From: CAYJAQ01 sp964368275
GTDB taxonomy: Bacteria > Bacillota_I > Bacilli_A > ML615J-28 > CAG-313
Assembly (NCBI GenBank): GCA_964368275.1
Contig: CAYJAQ010000014.1
Location: 1-29,949 of the forward strand
DNA: 29,949 bases
Reading direction: 5' to 3'
Below the pieces are notes generated by a model, which saw only the letters and a program-made list of their open reading frames with translations, did no database searches and had not been told where the DNA came from. Every line of letters starts with the position of its first letter. Within the stretch, counting starts at the first letter, position 1. This document shows, piece after piece, positions 1 to 9,337 of the stretch. The position numbers were made by a program, and so were the translations under genes.

Positions 1-3000
1 CTTTTACAGTTACTTCGGCTAAAGCTGCATATGGACTATCTGTATCAGCCATTGTGCCACTGCCTGTATTTGCATCATAATCTACTGTATATGTAGTAGT
101 GCTTGGTGTAGTAATCTTTTTGTAAATTAAAACCGACGTTAATCCTCCCATTCCTATAGGGAATATGCGGAAACGGCCTCCCAAATACCGTATAGATAAT
201 TCATTAGCGCTTTCACTATATTTAATAGTTGCTATACCATCGTTTGATATAGTAATCTTCCAATAAGAAGTATTTAAATCAACAATACTTGCAAAAGATA
301 ATTTTTGACTAGTATTATTACTATTAGAGCCTGTTAAGTATTTACCTTCTGACATTAACCAATAATCACTATTTGCCGTTTTCTCCAAAACAGATAATAT
401 TACTACACCACTAACTGGACTAATTGTATTTGTAGGGAAATTTTCCGTTATTGAATATGAGTATAAATTTTCATCTTCATCAAAACCTTCAGCAGTACTC
501 GACATCGCTTCATCATAATCTCTTGCTACTATCATAATTTCACAACCATTTGTTAATTCAGAAATATCAGTAACTAACGCAAACTCTCTAGCATCACGCC
601 ACTGTGCATATAAAGTAGTATTTGCTAGAACATTAAATTTATCACCTGCATAATAACTAGTACCATTACCAAGTGGCAGTGTGTTCCATGCTGCTAATAC
701 TCTACCATCCGGATCTGTAAATGTATTTACTGCAGCAGTTGCTTCTTCGCCTGGATAGTAAGTAACATCACTCACTGAACCACTACCATTATTTGCAGCA
801 TATGTTACTGAATATTTAGTTGCTGTTGAAGGAATACCATAGATTTTTACATCATCGATAACTAAATAGGTTTTTTCATTAATTGCTTCATTATATATTT
901 CTATTTTAACATTACTTGTTGTTGATGGCAAGACATATTCAAATTCTTGAACAGTAATACTTAGTCTTCTTCCAAAACGTTCAGTTAAAGTGTAAGACAC
1001 ACCATCAACATTATATTTTACAACCAATGTTGGAGTACCATTAGTCGATTTAGCGTTAAAGGTAAATCTAGTTACTCGGTCGTATGCATTGAAAGTTGTC
1101 ATTAAGCCAATATTGAGATTATTTTTATATGAACGCATTTGCATACTCTTAGTACCATTTATTGGAGCGGTAGTAGATATGGTACCCATTGTAGTTGACC
1201 AATCATTAAAAGTGCGAGGGGTTGTATTATCATATGTAGTAGTAGCCACATATGCACTATTCTCAAAATCAGTGCTGTATATAACTTGCTCACCAGCAAG
1301 AGGTAATGTAGGAACCAATATATCAAAATCAACAGGAACCGGTGTAGCACCACCATAACTAACAGTAACTGTTAGTTTTAATGCAGTATCAGTAGCACCC
1401 GGTGTAACTGTAATATTGCCACCATTTACGCTTAATACAGCAGGATTTGATGAACTCCATGCAAATGTAGTTCCGCTAATTCCACTAGTAGGTACTGTAA
1501 AATCTTCTGTCTTTGAACCACTATAATCAGCCATTCTATCAGCATCACGCGTAACACGTTCAGTATCAGTTAAGGTTTTAGTAACATGTGATACATAATA
1601 AGCATTTCCTAATTGCTTTGTCGTTTTAAACAATGTCCGATTAGCAATAATTGTAATAGTGTCACCTTCAAAGATGTTCATTTCTGCAAACTTCTCTTTT
1701 TCCTTATTGGCATTTGCAACACCATATACATAAATTTTAATTGTTGGATCGTTCGGATCAATTAAGTCAAAGTTACCATGTTTTAGAGCATTAGCATCTG
1801 CAATCGCCCCTACTTTACCAGTAACGATATACCAAACATTAGTACTAACCTCTGCGTCAATTACTTCTTGAATTGTTTTAGGTTCTGTCCACTTAGCGTA
1901 AATTTTCTTATTGCCAAATTCACTAGCAGTTATACCAGTAACCTTTTCGCCCCAATCATCACCTGCGCCACTCTTAGTGTACCAACCTTCGAAAATACAA
2001 TCAGTTTTATTTACCAAATTGTATGTAACGGCTGATCCAACTCTATAAGTTGTAACACCGGCATTTCCAGTCCAAGTTCCACCATTTAATTCATAAGTAA
2101 TAGCATATTCTCGATCAGATGTTGTATAAGTGGCCTTATAAGAAAGGTTGCTCGTTACTTTATTAGTTGCAACATAATCAGGTTCATTAGTCATTTTTAC
2201 CCAACTATCAAATGCATATGATAACATATCAGTTGATGCTTTTGTTGGTGTAGGTGCTGTTGCACTTACTAATGAATCATAGTTAACGACATTGCTTGCA
2301 AGTTCAGTTGTACCATTTTCATCATAGAACTTAACAGTAAAAGTCTTAATTGCCCATTTAGCATAAAGAGTCTTATTACCATAATCATTAGCTGAAAGGC
2401 TTGAAACTTGAGTGCCCCAATCATTGCCTGTACCATTCTTTGTAAACCATCCAACAAAGTTATGTGATACAGAAGAAGGTACAACAAGTGTTGGTAAATC
2501 AACTACGGAATATGTATCATTAGTAACAGCACTTGCATCTGTTCTACCATTTAGATTGTAAACAAGATCATAGCTCTTTGCTGATGCTGTCCATGATGCC
2601 TTATATGATAAATCTGTAGTTACCATATTTGTAGAAGAATAAATTGGTGAATAATTCATTGCTACCCAGCCTTTAAAAGCATAAGTATAATAATTATCTT
2701 CTGCTTTCGTCGGTGTAGGTGCTGTTGCACTTACTAATGAATCATAATTAACGGTATTGTTTGCAAGTACAGTTGTTCCATTTTCAGCATAGAACTTAAC
2801 TGTATATGTTCTTAAATTACTTGTATATACAGCATTTATGATTGTTGAGGAAGTAATATTATTAAGCTGTTTATCCCATTCTTTAAATACATATGAAAAC
2901 TGTGCGTCACTTACTTTAGTAGGTGTATTAGGGGCAACAGCTGCTGCTTGATATTTTACATACTGAACAATGTTTTGACTACCATTATTTAGATTAAATG

Positions 3001-4258
3001 TTACAGCGTAGCTTAAGCGTTCATAGTAAACGTCAAGTACTAGTGTACCATCTGCATTAACAGTTCCAGATAGATGCTCATCTTGATGATTAGCAACTTT
3101 TTGGAAGCCTGTTCTTGTGATAATAGTTGCATTAACAAGTGTTTCTGCTTTGGCAGTCAATGGTTCGTTTTCTACTAAGTAACCACCATTTAAATCTTCA
3201 AAATGATGTCTTACTAAATAGTTAACATCAGCAGCTTCATATTTTGCATATAAAGAAACAACACCACTAGGAATACTAGTAAAATCGTAAGCATTAGCAA
3301 AATAATTACCTTGAGCATCTTTCTCATACCAGCCTAAGAAATTATAACCTTCTTTATAGTAAGTTGTATATTGCGTAGGAAGTGCAATCGGCTGATTAGG
3401 TTCACCAGTTAAATTAACGATAACGTTATTACCATCAATTAGGTTAATACCCATATTATACCATCTGCCCCAAAGTTCAATGTCTTTACCTGGCATTGAA
3501 GTATCTGTAAAAGCAGTTTGGAAATTACTATCTAAATACCAGCCACCAAATACATAACCAGGAAGACTAGTAAGTACCTTCTTTTGATCAGCTGTTAAGA
3601 AGTTAATTAAACGATCTTTATATTGATAAGTTGTATTAATAATTGGATCAACAACACCTGCTAAAGCAGGATCGTTTGCAATCTCACTAGGCACATTAAG
3701 ACGTACTGTGAAATTATAGTCAGCTTTTTCAAACTTGGCTTTTAATGTTAAATCACGAGCAGGCATTTTATCTAGGGTGTATAATGGCGCTGTATTTTCG
3801 CCTTCTGCGTGCCAACCAATGAAATCATAACCTGTTTTTTCAGCACGAACGAAATCAATTGAATTTTCATTCGCATATTTGGAAATATCCGTATTATATT
3901 CAACTTCCGCAACAAAAAGACGCCCTTTATCACCAATAAAGGTTAAATCATATTTGTTAGGCAAGAGTCGATAATATACTCTATCCAATATAATATTAGT
4001 TTTTAGATTAATCTTTTGGTTATTTTCGTCATATGTTTCTATATAATAACCATTAGGAATATTTAGAGCAATAAGCTCTTCTGCTGTAAGCTCTGAATTC
4101 CATTCATGACTAATTTCAGTTTCTTCATTGTTAGCTAGATTAACAAGTGTAAGTTGATATGTACCTAGACTGGTACTACCACCTTCTTCACAACTTGTTA
4201 AAGCTACAAGAAAAAACATAATACTTAAAATTGCAAAAATTCTGATGCTTTTCTTCAT
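1..4258 (-). CDS. Giant InlB-repeat surface lipoprotein, C-terminus outside window (partial)
   Basis: I translated this frame by hand from the ATG at 4258. It stays open to the left edge, giving at least 1419 residues with no stop in the window. An SD (GGAGGG) sits 4 bases upstream. Residues 1-23 are a lipoprotein signal with lipobox LTSC, so Cys23 should be lipidated and the protein outside the cell. Seen in order: InlB/Flg_new-type repeats with FxGWY cores near residues 149, 236 and 309; a tandem pair of ~155-residue modules (about 485-790); an OB-fold-like segment (about 790-890); a bacterial Ig-like segment (about 897-980); a beta-sandwich-like region ending LVIDDVKIYG (about 983-1145); another InlB repeat (about 1145-1220); and a region resembling those of secreted nuclease-like multidomain proteins (about 1220-1380). 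No catalytic domain is visible in the part present. Adhesion or glycan/DNA binding is possible, but the function is unknown. Confidence 0.88.
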   Translation of the reverse strand, partial: MKKSIRIFAILSIMFFLVALTSCEEGGSTSLGTYQLTLVNLANNEETEISHEWNSELTAEELIALNIPNGYYIETYDENNQKINLKTNIILDRVYYRLLPNKYDLTFIGDKGRLFVAEVEYNTDISKYANENSIDFVRAEKTGYDFIGWHAEGENTAPLYTLDKMPARDLTLKAKFEKADYNFTVRLNVPSEIANDPALAGVVDPIINTTYQYKDRLINFLTADQKKVLTSLPGYVFGGWYLDSNFQTAFTDTSMPGKDIELWGRWYNMGINLIDGNNVIVNLTGEPNQPIALPTQYTTYYKEGYNFLGWYEKDAQGNYFANAYDFTSIPSGVVSLYAKYEAADVNYLVRHHFEDLNGGYLVENEPLTAKAETLVNATIITRTGFQKVANHQDEHLSGTVNADGTLVLDVYYERLSYAVTFNLNNGSQNIVQYVKYQAAAVAPNTPTKVSDAQFSYVFKEWDKQLNNITSSTIINAVYTSNLRTYTVKFYAENGTTVLANNTVNYDSLVSATAPTPTKAEDNYYTYAFKGWVAMNYSPIYSSTNMVTTDLSYKASWTASAKSYDLVYNLNGRTDASAVTNDTYSVVDLPTLVVPSSVSHNFVGWFTKNGTGNDWGTQVSSLSANDYGNKTLYAKWAIKTFTVKFYDENGTTELASNVVNYDSLVSATAPTPTKASTDMLSYAFDSWVKMTNEPDYVATNKVTSNLSYKATYTTSDREYAITYELNGGTWTGNAGVTTYRVGSAVTYNLVNKTDCIFEGWYTKSGAGDDWGEKVTGITASEFGNKKIYAKWTEPKTIQEVIDAEVSTNVWYIVTGKVGAIADANALKHGNFDLIDPNDPTIKIYVYGVANANKEKEKFAEMNIFEGDTITIIANRTLFKTTKQLGNAYYVSHVTKTLTDTERVTRDADRMADYSGSKTEDFTVPTSGISGTTFAWSSSNPAVLSVNGGNITVTPGATDTALKLTVTVSYGGATPVPVDFDILVPTLPLAGEQVIYSTDFENSAYVATTTYDNTTPRTFNDWSTTMGTISTTAPINGTKSMQMRSYKNNLNIGLMTTFNAYDRVTRFTFNAKSTNGTPTLVVKYNVDGVSYTLTERFGRRLSITVQEFEYVLPSTTSNVKIEIYNEAINEKTYLVIDDVKIYGIPSTATKYSVTYAANNGSGSVSDVTYYPGEEATAAVNTFTDPDGRVLAAWNTLPLGNGTSYYAGDKFNVLANTTLYAQWRDAREFALVTDISELTNGCEIMIVARDYDEAMSSTAEGFDEDENLYSYSITENFPTNTISPVSGVVILSVLEKTANSDYWLMSEGKYLTGSNSNNTSQKLSFASIVDLNTSYWKITISNDGIATIKYSESANELSIRYLGGRFRIFPIGMGGLTSVLIYKKITTPSTTTYTVDYDANTGSGTMADTDSPYAALAEVTVK
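1850..2808 (-). repeat. In-frame tandem duplication, 465-bp unit, inside the giant lipoprotein gene
   Basis: Two consecutive ~155-residue protein modules both read (T)F/YTVKFY, then NGTT.LA, VNYDSLVSATAPTPTKA and a later GW.TK.G.G.DWG.. core. At DNA level, 2247-2281 and 2712-2746 are identical over 35 bases. The offset is 465 bp, exactly 155 codons, and similarity continues to about 2345 and 2808. The rest of the unit has diverged, so this is an older duplication with one well-conserved patch. Outer limits are approximate. Confidence 0.8.
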
Positions 4259-4315
4259 TTTACCCTCCATTTAACATATGTAATGTAAATCCATTAGCGT
4301 TTTATGTCTATCCTT

Positions 4316-4344
4316 ATTTTACCAAAAAAAGATTGTTTATGCAA
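4316..4344 (-). promoter_or_regulatory. Promoter of the giant lipoprotein gene
   Basis: On the minus strand: -35 TTGCAT (4339-4344), 17-base spacer, extended -10 TGG-TAAAAT (-10 at 4316-4321). The predicted transcript starts near 4309, giving a ~50-base leader before the ATG at 4258. Confidence 0.65.
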
Positions 4345-4380
4345 TCATTTAATGATAAAAAAGCACATTTATTCCACAAT

Positions 4381-4407
4381 AAAAAAAAAGACCTGATACA
4401 CAGGTCT
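4381..4407 (-). terminator. Rho-independent terminator after the zinc-ribbon gene
   Basis: On the minus strand, AGACCTG (4401-4407) pairs with CAGGTCT (4389-4395) around a 5-base loop and is followed by a run of eight further T. It lies 10 bases after the zinc-ribbon stop codon. Confidence 0.88.
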
Positions 4408-4416
4408 AAAATTCAA

Positions 4417-4575
4417 CTATCTTTGTTGATCTTTTTGTTTTTGAGCTTTTCTTGCATCACGGCAAGCTTTGCATCTTACAGGTTCACTGAATCCTCTACT
4501 AGAGTAGAATTCTTGTTCGCCTTCAGTGTAAGTGAATTCTTGACCGCAGTCTTTGCAAACGATTTGTTTATCCAT
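4417..4575 (-). CDS. Small zinc-ribbon protein (52 aa)
   Basis: A short gene with strong support: SD GGAGG six bases before the ATG, its own promoter (4668-4696) and a terminator directly downstream. The protein starts MDKQIVCKDC. It has two CxxC knuckles (C7/C10 and C35/C38) separated by 24 residues, which should bind one zinc ion. The tail (residues 39-52) is basic and Gln-rich (RKAQKQKDQQR). This fits the family of short 'probable zinc-ribbon' proteins common in Bacillota, whose role is not established; nucleic-acid or ribosome binding would suit the charge. Small size makes it easy to miss in automated calling. Cytosolic. Confidence 0.9.
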   Translation of the reverse strand: MDKQIVCKDCGQEFTYTEGEQEFYSSRGFSEPVRCKACRDARKAQKQKDQQR

Positions 4576-4667
4576 TATTTTCCTCCGTTACGAATTTGAT
4601 TTTTTTAAGACTGTTTTCTATCAAATTGAATGGTAGGAAAAGAGCTTTTAAAAAATATCACGCTATT

Positions 4668-4696
4668 AGTATACCAAATTTTTTTATTTTTAGCAA
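4668..4696 (-). promoter_or_regulatory. Promoter of the zinc-ribbon gene
   Basis: On the minus strand: -35 TTGCTA (4691-4696), 17-base spacer, extended -10 TGG-TATACT (-10 at 4668-4673). It lies in the gap right after the ABC permease stop. The leader is about 86 bases. Confidence 0.7.
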
Positions 4697-4708
4697 GCAA
4701 AATACAAA

Positions 4709-6286
4709 TTATATTTTTCTAAATAGCAAAGCGCCTTTAGAAAAGAGCAATTTTAATAGTAATCCAATTAATAAAAGGAAAATAGCCGCTAAAATAAGCG
4801 CAAATATGGCAAAATTAAGTAGATTATTTAATAATGTAAAGTAAACAATAAAAGGAATAATTACCACTAAAGGGCCAACAAATATGGATAAACCACTTGA
4901 TAGTGATCTTTTAACCACTTCTTCTTCATTGTCCCATTCCATTTTTGGAAATAGCAGATTTAGATATAAACCTAGAATTGCTGAAATAATGTTAGCAAGA
5001 AATGGCAATACAATCAACATCGCCCAGTATTCACCTTTAGTAGCTATTATGGAAAAAGGTAAACCAATTGCAATGCATACAGCTGATACAGATATATTAA
5101 GCCATAATTTTGCTTTAAAAATATCTCTTTCGCTGACTGGGTGCGCTTTTAAAATCCAAAATTGTTTTCCTTCTAAAGATATTGATGTACCGGTTGTTAC
5201 AAGTGTTGAAAAAAGCAAGGTGTTAATAATCACTACTAATGCACCACTATTAATCCCCGCCATATTGGGAAAAACTTGACCTAGCGGTAGGACAGTATCA
5301 ATCCCAAAAATAACTAAGGCGACACTAAAGCCAATACCCATAATGCCCCCAATAATTGTATTAAGAGTGTAAATTGGTGTCGTGATATAGCGTTTTAATT
5401 CTTTTTGATAAAGCGACTTAAGTGTACTTTTATTACTAAACGATAATACTTTGTTCTTATTAACATAGTTTCTAGATTCTTTACCATAAATAGTAGTTCG
5501 AATAAATATTACTAAAATAAAGGGAATTACACTACAAATAGTAATTATGAGGATTGCTGATGGAATACCATCTAAAATATAACTCATTAATAGGCGAATA
5601 GGATAAATATTATTCATCATTTCGTTAATTGTGCCATCATAGTTTTCTAAAAGAGATGGTAAACTATAATTAATATACAAGAATCCAGCAACTAACACTA
5701 GTGATAAAATTGTTTGGACTATATTATAATACTTAAAAACGCTTGCCAATTTATTAAACAAATAATTAATTAGCGCTGATAACGCCCCACAAAGCATTGT
5801 TAGCATAATGACTACAACTATTCCTCTTAGAACTATTGCAATTCCCGCACCAGGAACTAAAACTGCATAAACAATGAATGAAGGCAAACTAATTAATGCC
5901 AAAGTAGAAAAGTCAAAGATAAAATTATATGCTGATTTTGCGAAGATTATCTCAGATTTTTTAACGGGTAGTGCAGCAATAATATTCATATCATTACTTT
6001 TATTAACACGTACACTTCTCATTACTGTTAAGAAGAGCATCATTGCTAATGCCATAACACAATTACTAAACATCGCAAGTCTTTCAGCACCAGGCGATTC
6101 TTTTGCAATCTCTAAAAAGCCCTTGGTAGTTGTAATAGCGGTAGAAGCAAACATCATCACAATTAAAAAAGATATCACACCTAGTAAGAGGATTGCGGAA
6201 ATATATTTGGCTTCTTTTCTTTTTCTTAAAAAGCCTCCTAAAAAGCAATTAAAATAATTCTTAATTAGCAACCAACTATTACGCAT
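4709..6286 (-). CDS. ABC transporter permease (ABC-2 type)
   Basis: A 525-residue integral membrane protein with many hydrophobic segments (for example near residues 30-55, 85-105, 125-180, 190-215 and 235-260, with more at the C-terminal end finishing in a basic tail). It overlaps the upstream ATPase gene by 8 bases (ATGCGTAA junction), with an SD (GGAG) inside the end of that gene, so the two are translationally coupled and should form one transporter. The layout matches ABC-2-type permeases paired with a single BcrA/EcsA-like ATPase; the substrate cannot be told from sequence. The last codons contain a 9-bp inverted repeat (4715-4723 with 4736-4744). Export or envelope homeostasis is more likely than uptake, because no binding protein is encoded nearby. 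Confidence 0.87.
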   Translation of the reverse strand: MRNSWLLIKNYFNCFLGGFLRKRKEAKYISAILLLGVISFLIVMMFASTAITTTKGFLEIAKESPGAERLAMFSNCVMALAMMLFLTVMRSVRVNKSNDMNIIAALPVKKSEIIFAKSAYNFIFDFSTLALISLPSFIVYAVLVPGAGIAIVLRGIVVVIMLTMLCGALSALINYLFNKLASVFKYYNIVQTILSLVLVAGFLYINYSLPSLLENYDGTINEMMNNIYPIRLLMSYILDGIPSAILIITICSVIPFILVIFIRTTIYGKESRNYVNKNKVLSFSNKSTLKSLYQKELKRYITTPIYTLNTIIGGIMGIGFSVALVIFGIDTVLPLGQVFPNMAGINSGALVVIINTLLFSTLVTTGTSISLEGKQFWILKAHPVSERDIFKAKLWLNISVSAVCIAIGLPFSIIATKGEYWAMLIVLPFLANIISAILGLYLNLLFPKMEWDNEEEVVKRSLSSGLSIFVGPLVVIIPFIVYFTLLNNLLNFAIFALILAAIFLLLIGLLLKLLFSKGALLFRKI

Positions 6287-6992
6287 TTTCAGTTAGCTCC
6301 ATAAAGACATCCTCAAGTGATGCATCTTTCGTCAATTCTTCCATATTACCCGCTTTTATTAGTTTACCCTGTTTGATTATTGCAATCTTGTTGCATAATT
6401 TTTGGGCGACTTCTAAGATATGAGTCGAGAAAAAGATTGCTCCCCCTGCTTCACAGAAGTCTTTCATCATTTGCTTTACGATAAAAGCAGCTTTTGGATC
6501 TAAGCCCACAAATGGTTCATCAAGGATTAATAATTTAGGTTCATGAATAAAAGCACTAATTAAAACCAACTTTTGCTTCATTCCATGTGAATAAGTTGCA
6601 ATTAAACTATTTAAGTCATCAATAATGGAAAACTCTGTCGCATATTTTCTAATTAATTCTTCTCTTCTTGCTAAATCTACTTTATAAATGTTAGCAATTA
6701 GATTCAAATATTGTGCTCCCGTTAGTGTTTCATAGATATCAGGATTATCAGGAATATATGCTAGCATTTTCTTACAAGCAATTGGATCTTCAAGAATGGA
6801 AATTCCATTAATTAAGATATCACCAGACTCAAATGGTAAAATTCCAACAATACTTTTGATAGTTGTCGTTTTACCCGCACCATTGTGGCCAATGAATGCA
6901 TATAAATCACCTGGTTCAACATGAATTGATAAATTACTTACTGCCGTTTTTCCACCACTATATGCTTTGGAATAATTAATAATATTTAACAT
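6279..6992 (-). CDS. ABC transporter ATP-binding protein
   Basis: A 237-residue nucleotide-binding subunit. Walker A is GHNGAGKT (residues 35-42). The signature motif is degenerate, YSHGMKQKL in place of LSGGQ, as is usual in the BcrA/EcsA/CcmA-like group. Walker B is LLILDEPFVGLDP and the H-loop is FFSTH. It hydrolyses ATP on the cytosolic side to drive the permease encoded next. The start at 6992 is preceded by AAGGAG within the end of the M20 gene, overlapping that gene by 17 bases, so expression is coupled to the salvage operon upstream. Confidence 0.93.
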   Translation of the reverse strand: MLNIINYSKAYSGGKTAVSNLSIHVEPGDLYAFIGHNGAGKTTTIKSIVGILPFESGDILINGISILEDPIACKKMLAYIPDNPDIYETLTGAQYLNLIANIYKVDLARREELIRKYATEFSIIDDLNSLIATYSHGMKQKLVLISAFIHEPKLLILDEPFVGLDPKAAFIVKQMMKDFCEAGGAIFFSTHILEVAQKLCNKIAIIKQGKLIKAGNMEELTKDASLEDVFMELTENA

Positions 6993-8172
6993 TTTTTTCT
7001 CCTTTTGACCATTGATGATAATTTAGAACTAATGCAACTTGCATTAAAACACCATAATATAGTGCTTCTTCATCAATGTCTAATGTTGGTGTATGGAGTG
7101 CCATTTTTATTTTTGGGTTAGCCAACACCCCTAAATTATAAAATAAACTAGGCACATATTGATTGAAATATGCAAAGTCTTCCGATATATAAAGCGCTTG
7201 TTCAGAAAGTTCTAATGCATCTATCGGTAAAGTAGTTTGAGTGGTAGCGGTAAAATATTCAAACAGTCCGTCGTTATTATATAGAACAGGATAACCACTC
7301 ATTATAGTAAAATCTGCACTGCCACGATATTTTTGAGCTGAAGTTTTAACAATTTCATCACATGAAGACAATACTTTTTGACGCGTATTTTCATCTAATG
7401 TGCGAATAGTACCTTTTAATACCGCTTCATCGGGGATTACATTTCTAATAGTTCCCGCATTCATTGTGCCAATTGATATAATAACGCTATCTTGATATTT
7501 CTCATTTAAAAGTGACAATTTAGCAATTATATCGCCTGCAATAGTAATAGCACTTATTCCTTCCGTTGGTCTGGCCGCATGTGCACTTTTCCCTTTTATT
7601 ACAATATCAAAGGTATCACAACAAGCATACATTGCCCCTTTTTTGGTCCATACGTGTCCGGTTTTAATATAGGGGTCAATATGAAGACCAAATACAGCAT
7701 CTACCTTCGGATTTTCTAGAACTTTTTCATCTATCATGCGTTTTGCTCCACCCGTCGTCTCTTCAGCTGGTTGGAATAATAGTTTAACAGAAACCGGAAG
7801 TTCAGCCTTTAATTCATTTAAAACACTAGCTGAGCCCAGTAAAATTGCCATATGAGCATCATGGCCACAAGCGTGCATTATGCCAGAGTTCTTTGATGAA
7901 AATGATAATCCGGTATTCTCCATAACCGGCAAAGCATCAATATCAGATCTAAGAGCTACACAACAAGATGGCGAATTGGTAATAAGAGCTACAACCCCCG
8001 TTGTAGCTATTTTTTTAACATTATTGATACCTTGCTGATTTAATTCGTTAATCAAGTAGTCTTGGGTATTATACTCATTATCACTTAATTCAGGATGCAT
8101 ATGCAAATAGCGACGCCACTTAATTATTTGTGGCATTTTTTCTTGTATTAGAGTGATAATTCTTTGATCCAT
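6976..8172 (-). CDS. M20-family amidohydrolase / metallopeptidase
   Basis: A 398-residue protein of the M20D type (hippurate hydrolase, N-acyl-amino-acid or N-acetyldiaminopimelate deacetylase relatives). Metal-site motifs: ALRSDIDALP (73-82), HACGHDAHMA with C102 and H104, FQPAEE with E137/E138, GLHIDP with H164, and a C-terminal ALHTP. It probably removes an acyl group from an amino acid or small peptide in the cytosol; no signal peptide is seen. The start is preceded by AAGGAG, which overlaps the last codons of nagA, so the two are coupled. The exact substrate is not readable from sequence. Next to nagA and a pyroglutamyl peptidase, a role in salvage of cell-wall or peptide fragments is plausible (inference). 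Confidence 0.9.
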   Translation of the reverse strand: MDQRIITLIQEKMPQIIKWRRYLHMHPELSDNEYNTQDYLINELNQQGINNVKKIATTGVVALITNSPSCCVALRSDIDALPVMENTGLSFSSKNSGIMHACGHDAHMAILLGSASVLNELKAELPVSVKLLFQPAEETTGGAKRMIDEKVLENPKVDAVFGLHIDPYIKTGHVWTKKGAMYACCDTFDIVIKGKSAHAARPTEGISAITIAGDIIAKLSLLNEKYQDSVIISIGTMNAGTIRNVIPDEAVLKGTIRTLDENTRQKVLSSCDEIVKTSAQKYRGSADFTIMSGYPVLYNNDGLFEYFTATTQTTLPIDALELSEQALYISEDFAYFNQYVPSLFYNLGVLANPKIKMALHTPTLDIDEEALYYGVLMQVALVLNYHQWSKGEKNVKYY

Positions 8173-8173
8173 A

Positions 8174-9328
8174 CTATTCTCCTTGATAAATTATTTTTCC
8201 TTGACGGATAGTCATTACTACTTCGAAATTCTCGTCAAGTATTGCAAAGTTTGCTAATTTTCCTTCTTTAATACTACCCATTTCTTGGTCTAAGCCTAAA
8301 TGTTTAGCCGGGTTGATTGTCGCAAAATCTACGACATCTGTTAAATTAAGCATACATTTTTTTGTAACATTGCGAACAGCGTGGTTCATTCTAAGAACAC
8401 TACCTGCTAAAGTACCATCATGTAGACGTGCTTCGCCATTAGCAACAATTACTGGTTGGCCACCTAACTCATAATCACCATCTGGCATATGCTTCGCACG
8501 CATTGCATCGGTAATTAGTGTCACTTTATCATGAGGTTTAGTCTTAATAACTAGCGAAATTGCTGGTACAGAAACATGAATTGTATCACAAATTAATTCA
8601 CAATATAATTCATCAAATAGCATTGCACTACCTACTGTTCCAATTTCACGATGATGCAGTGGCCGTTGTGCATTATAGGTATGTGTTACATTAGAAGCAC
8701 CTAACTCAACTGCTTTTTTAATATCAGTGTATTTTGATGCTGTATGGCCAATCGACGCGACAACATTAGTTGCTGCTAAGTAACTGATTAATTCATCAGA
8801 TCCAGCTTCTTCTGGTGCAAGAGTTACTAATTTAATATTATTACCACTTGCTTGTTGATATTCTTTGAAAACTTTCAAATTTGGTTTTACCACATATTGA
8901 AGAGGTTGTGCACCGATATAATCAGGGGCAATAAATGGTCCTTCTAGGTGAACGCCTAAAACTTCTGCACCTTCTGTTTTGTTCAACTGGCGGTAGTCTC
9001 TTACAGCCTTTAATGCTTTAGTAATGTTTTCTGGGCTTTGCGTCATAGTTGTTGCCAAAAAGCCGGTTGTTCCCTCTTTAGCAAGCGCACAAGCAATCTT
9101 TGATAAATCTTCAATTGTACCATCCATTGCATCACTACCAGCAGCGCCATGAACATGTTGATCAATAAAACCTGGCAATACTACCATTTTATCGCTAAGC
9201 TTAGCAATTTCTTCAATATCTTTAGTATTATCCCCAATATACTTAATTCTACCATTTTCAAACCCAATTGAGGTCTTTACAAGTCCCTTACCTTCAACAT
9301 AAACTGTTACATTTTTAAAACCTTTCAT
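8174..9328 (-). CDS. nagA: N-acetylglucosamine-6-phosphate deacetylase
   Basis: A 384-residue amidohydrolase that converts GlcNAc-6-phosphate to glucosamine-6-phosphate and acetate, a step in amino-sugar use and wall recycling. Seen: metal-site DQHVHG (H58, H60), GVHLEGPFI with E129, IGHT with H195, THTYNAQ with H216, and the catalytic Asp in LITDAM (D274). Length is normal for NagA. The THTYNAQRPLHHRE segment replaces the usual THLFNAM, a modest variation around the active site. The start has an AGGAGG SD that begins with the TAG stop of the Nudix gene, giving tight coupling. No nagB lies in the window. Confidence 0.95.
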   Translation of the reverse strand: MKGFKNVTVYVEGKGLVKTSIGFENGRIKYIGDNTKDIEEIAKLSDKMVVLPGFIDQHVHGAAGSDAMDGTIEDLSKIACALAKEGTTGFLATTMTQSPENITKALKAVRDYRQLNKTEGAEVLGVHLEGPFIAPDYIGAQPLQYVVKPNLKVFKEYQQASGNNIKLVTLAPEEAGSDELISYLAATNVVASIGHTASKYTDIKKAVELGASNVTHTYNAQRPLHHREIGTVGSAMLFDELYCELICDTIHVSVPAISLVIKTKPHDKVTLITDAMRAKHMPDGDYELGGQPVIVANGEARLHDGTLAGSVLRMNHAVRNVTKKCMLNLTDVVDFATINPAKHLGLDQEMGSIKEGKLANFAILDENFEVVMTIRQGKIIYQGE

Positions 9329-9337
9329 ATATTCCTC

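Noticed and set aside
4324..4346. GATTG/CAATC hairpin followed by seven T on the minus strand, looking like a second terminator after the zinc-ribbon gene
   Set aside because: The stem is only 5 bp, and the same bases give a better fit as the -35 and spacer of the lipoprotein gene's promoter.
4715..4744. 9-bp inverted repeat TTTTCTAAA/TTTAGAAAA over the last codons of the ABC permease
   Set aside because: It lacks a T run on the minus strand and is AT-rich with a 12-base loop; too weak to call a terminator, though the position resembles the antiporter case.
4884..5279. Plus-strand open frames opposite membrane-protein genes (also 5874-6257, 14656-15111, 26912-27142, 27197-27511)
   Set aside because: Each lies inside a well-supported minus-strand gene, lacks an SD, and has the composition expected from the complement of hydrophobic codons.
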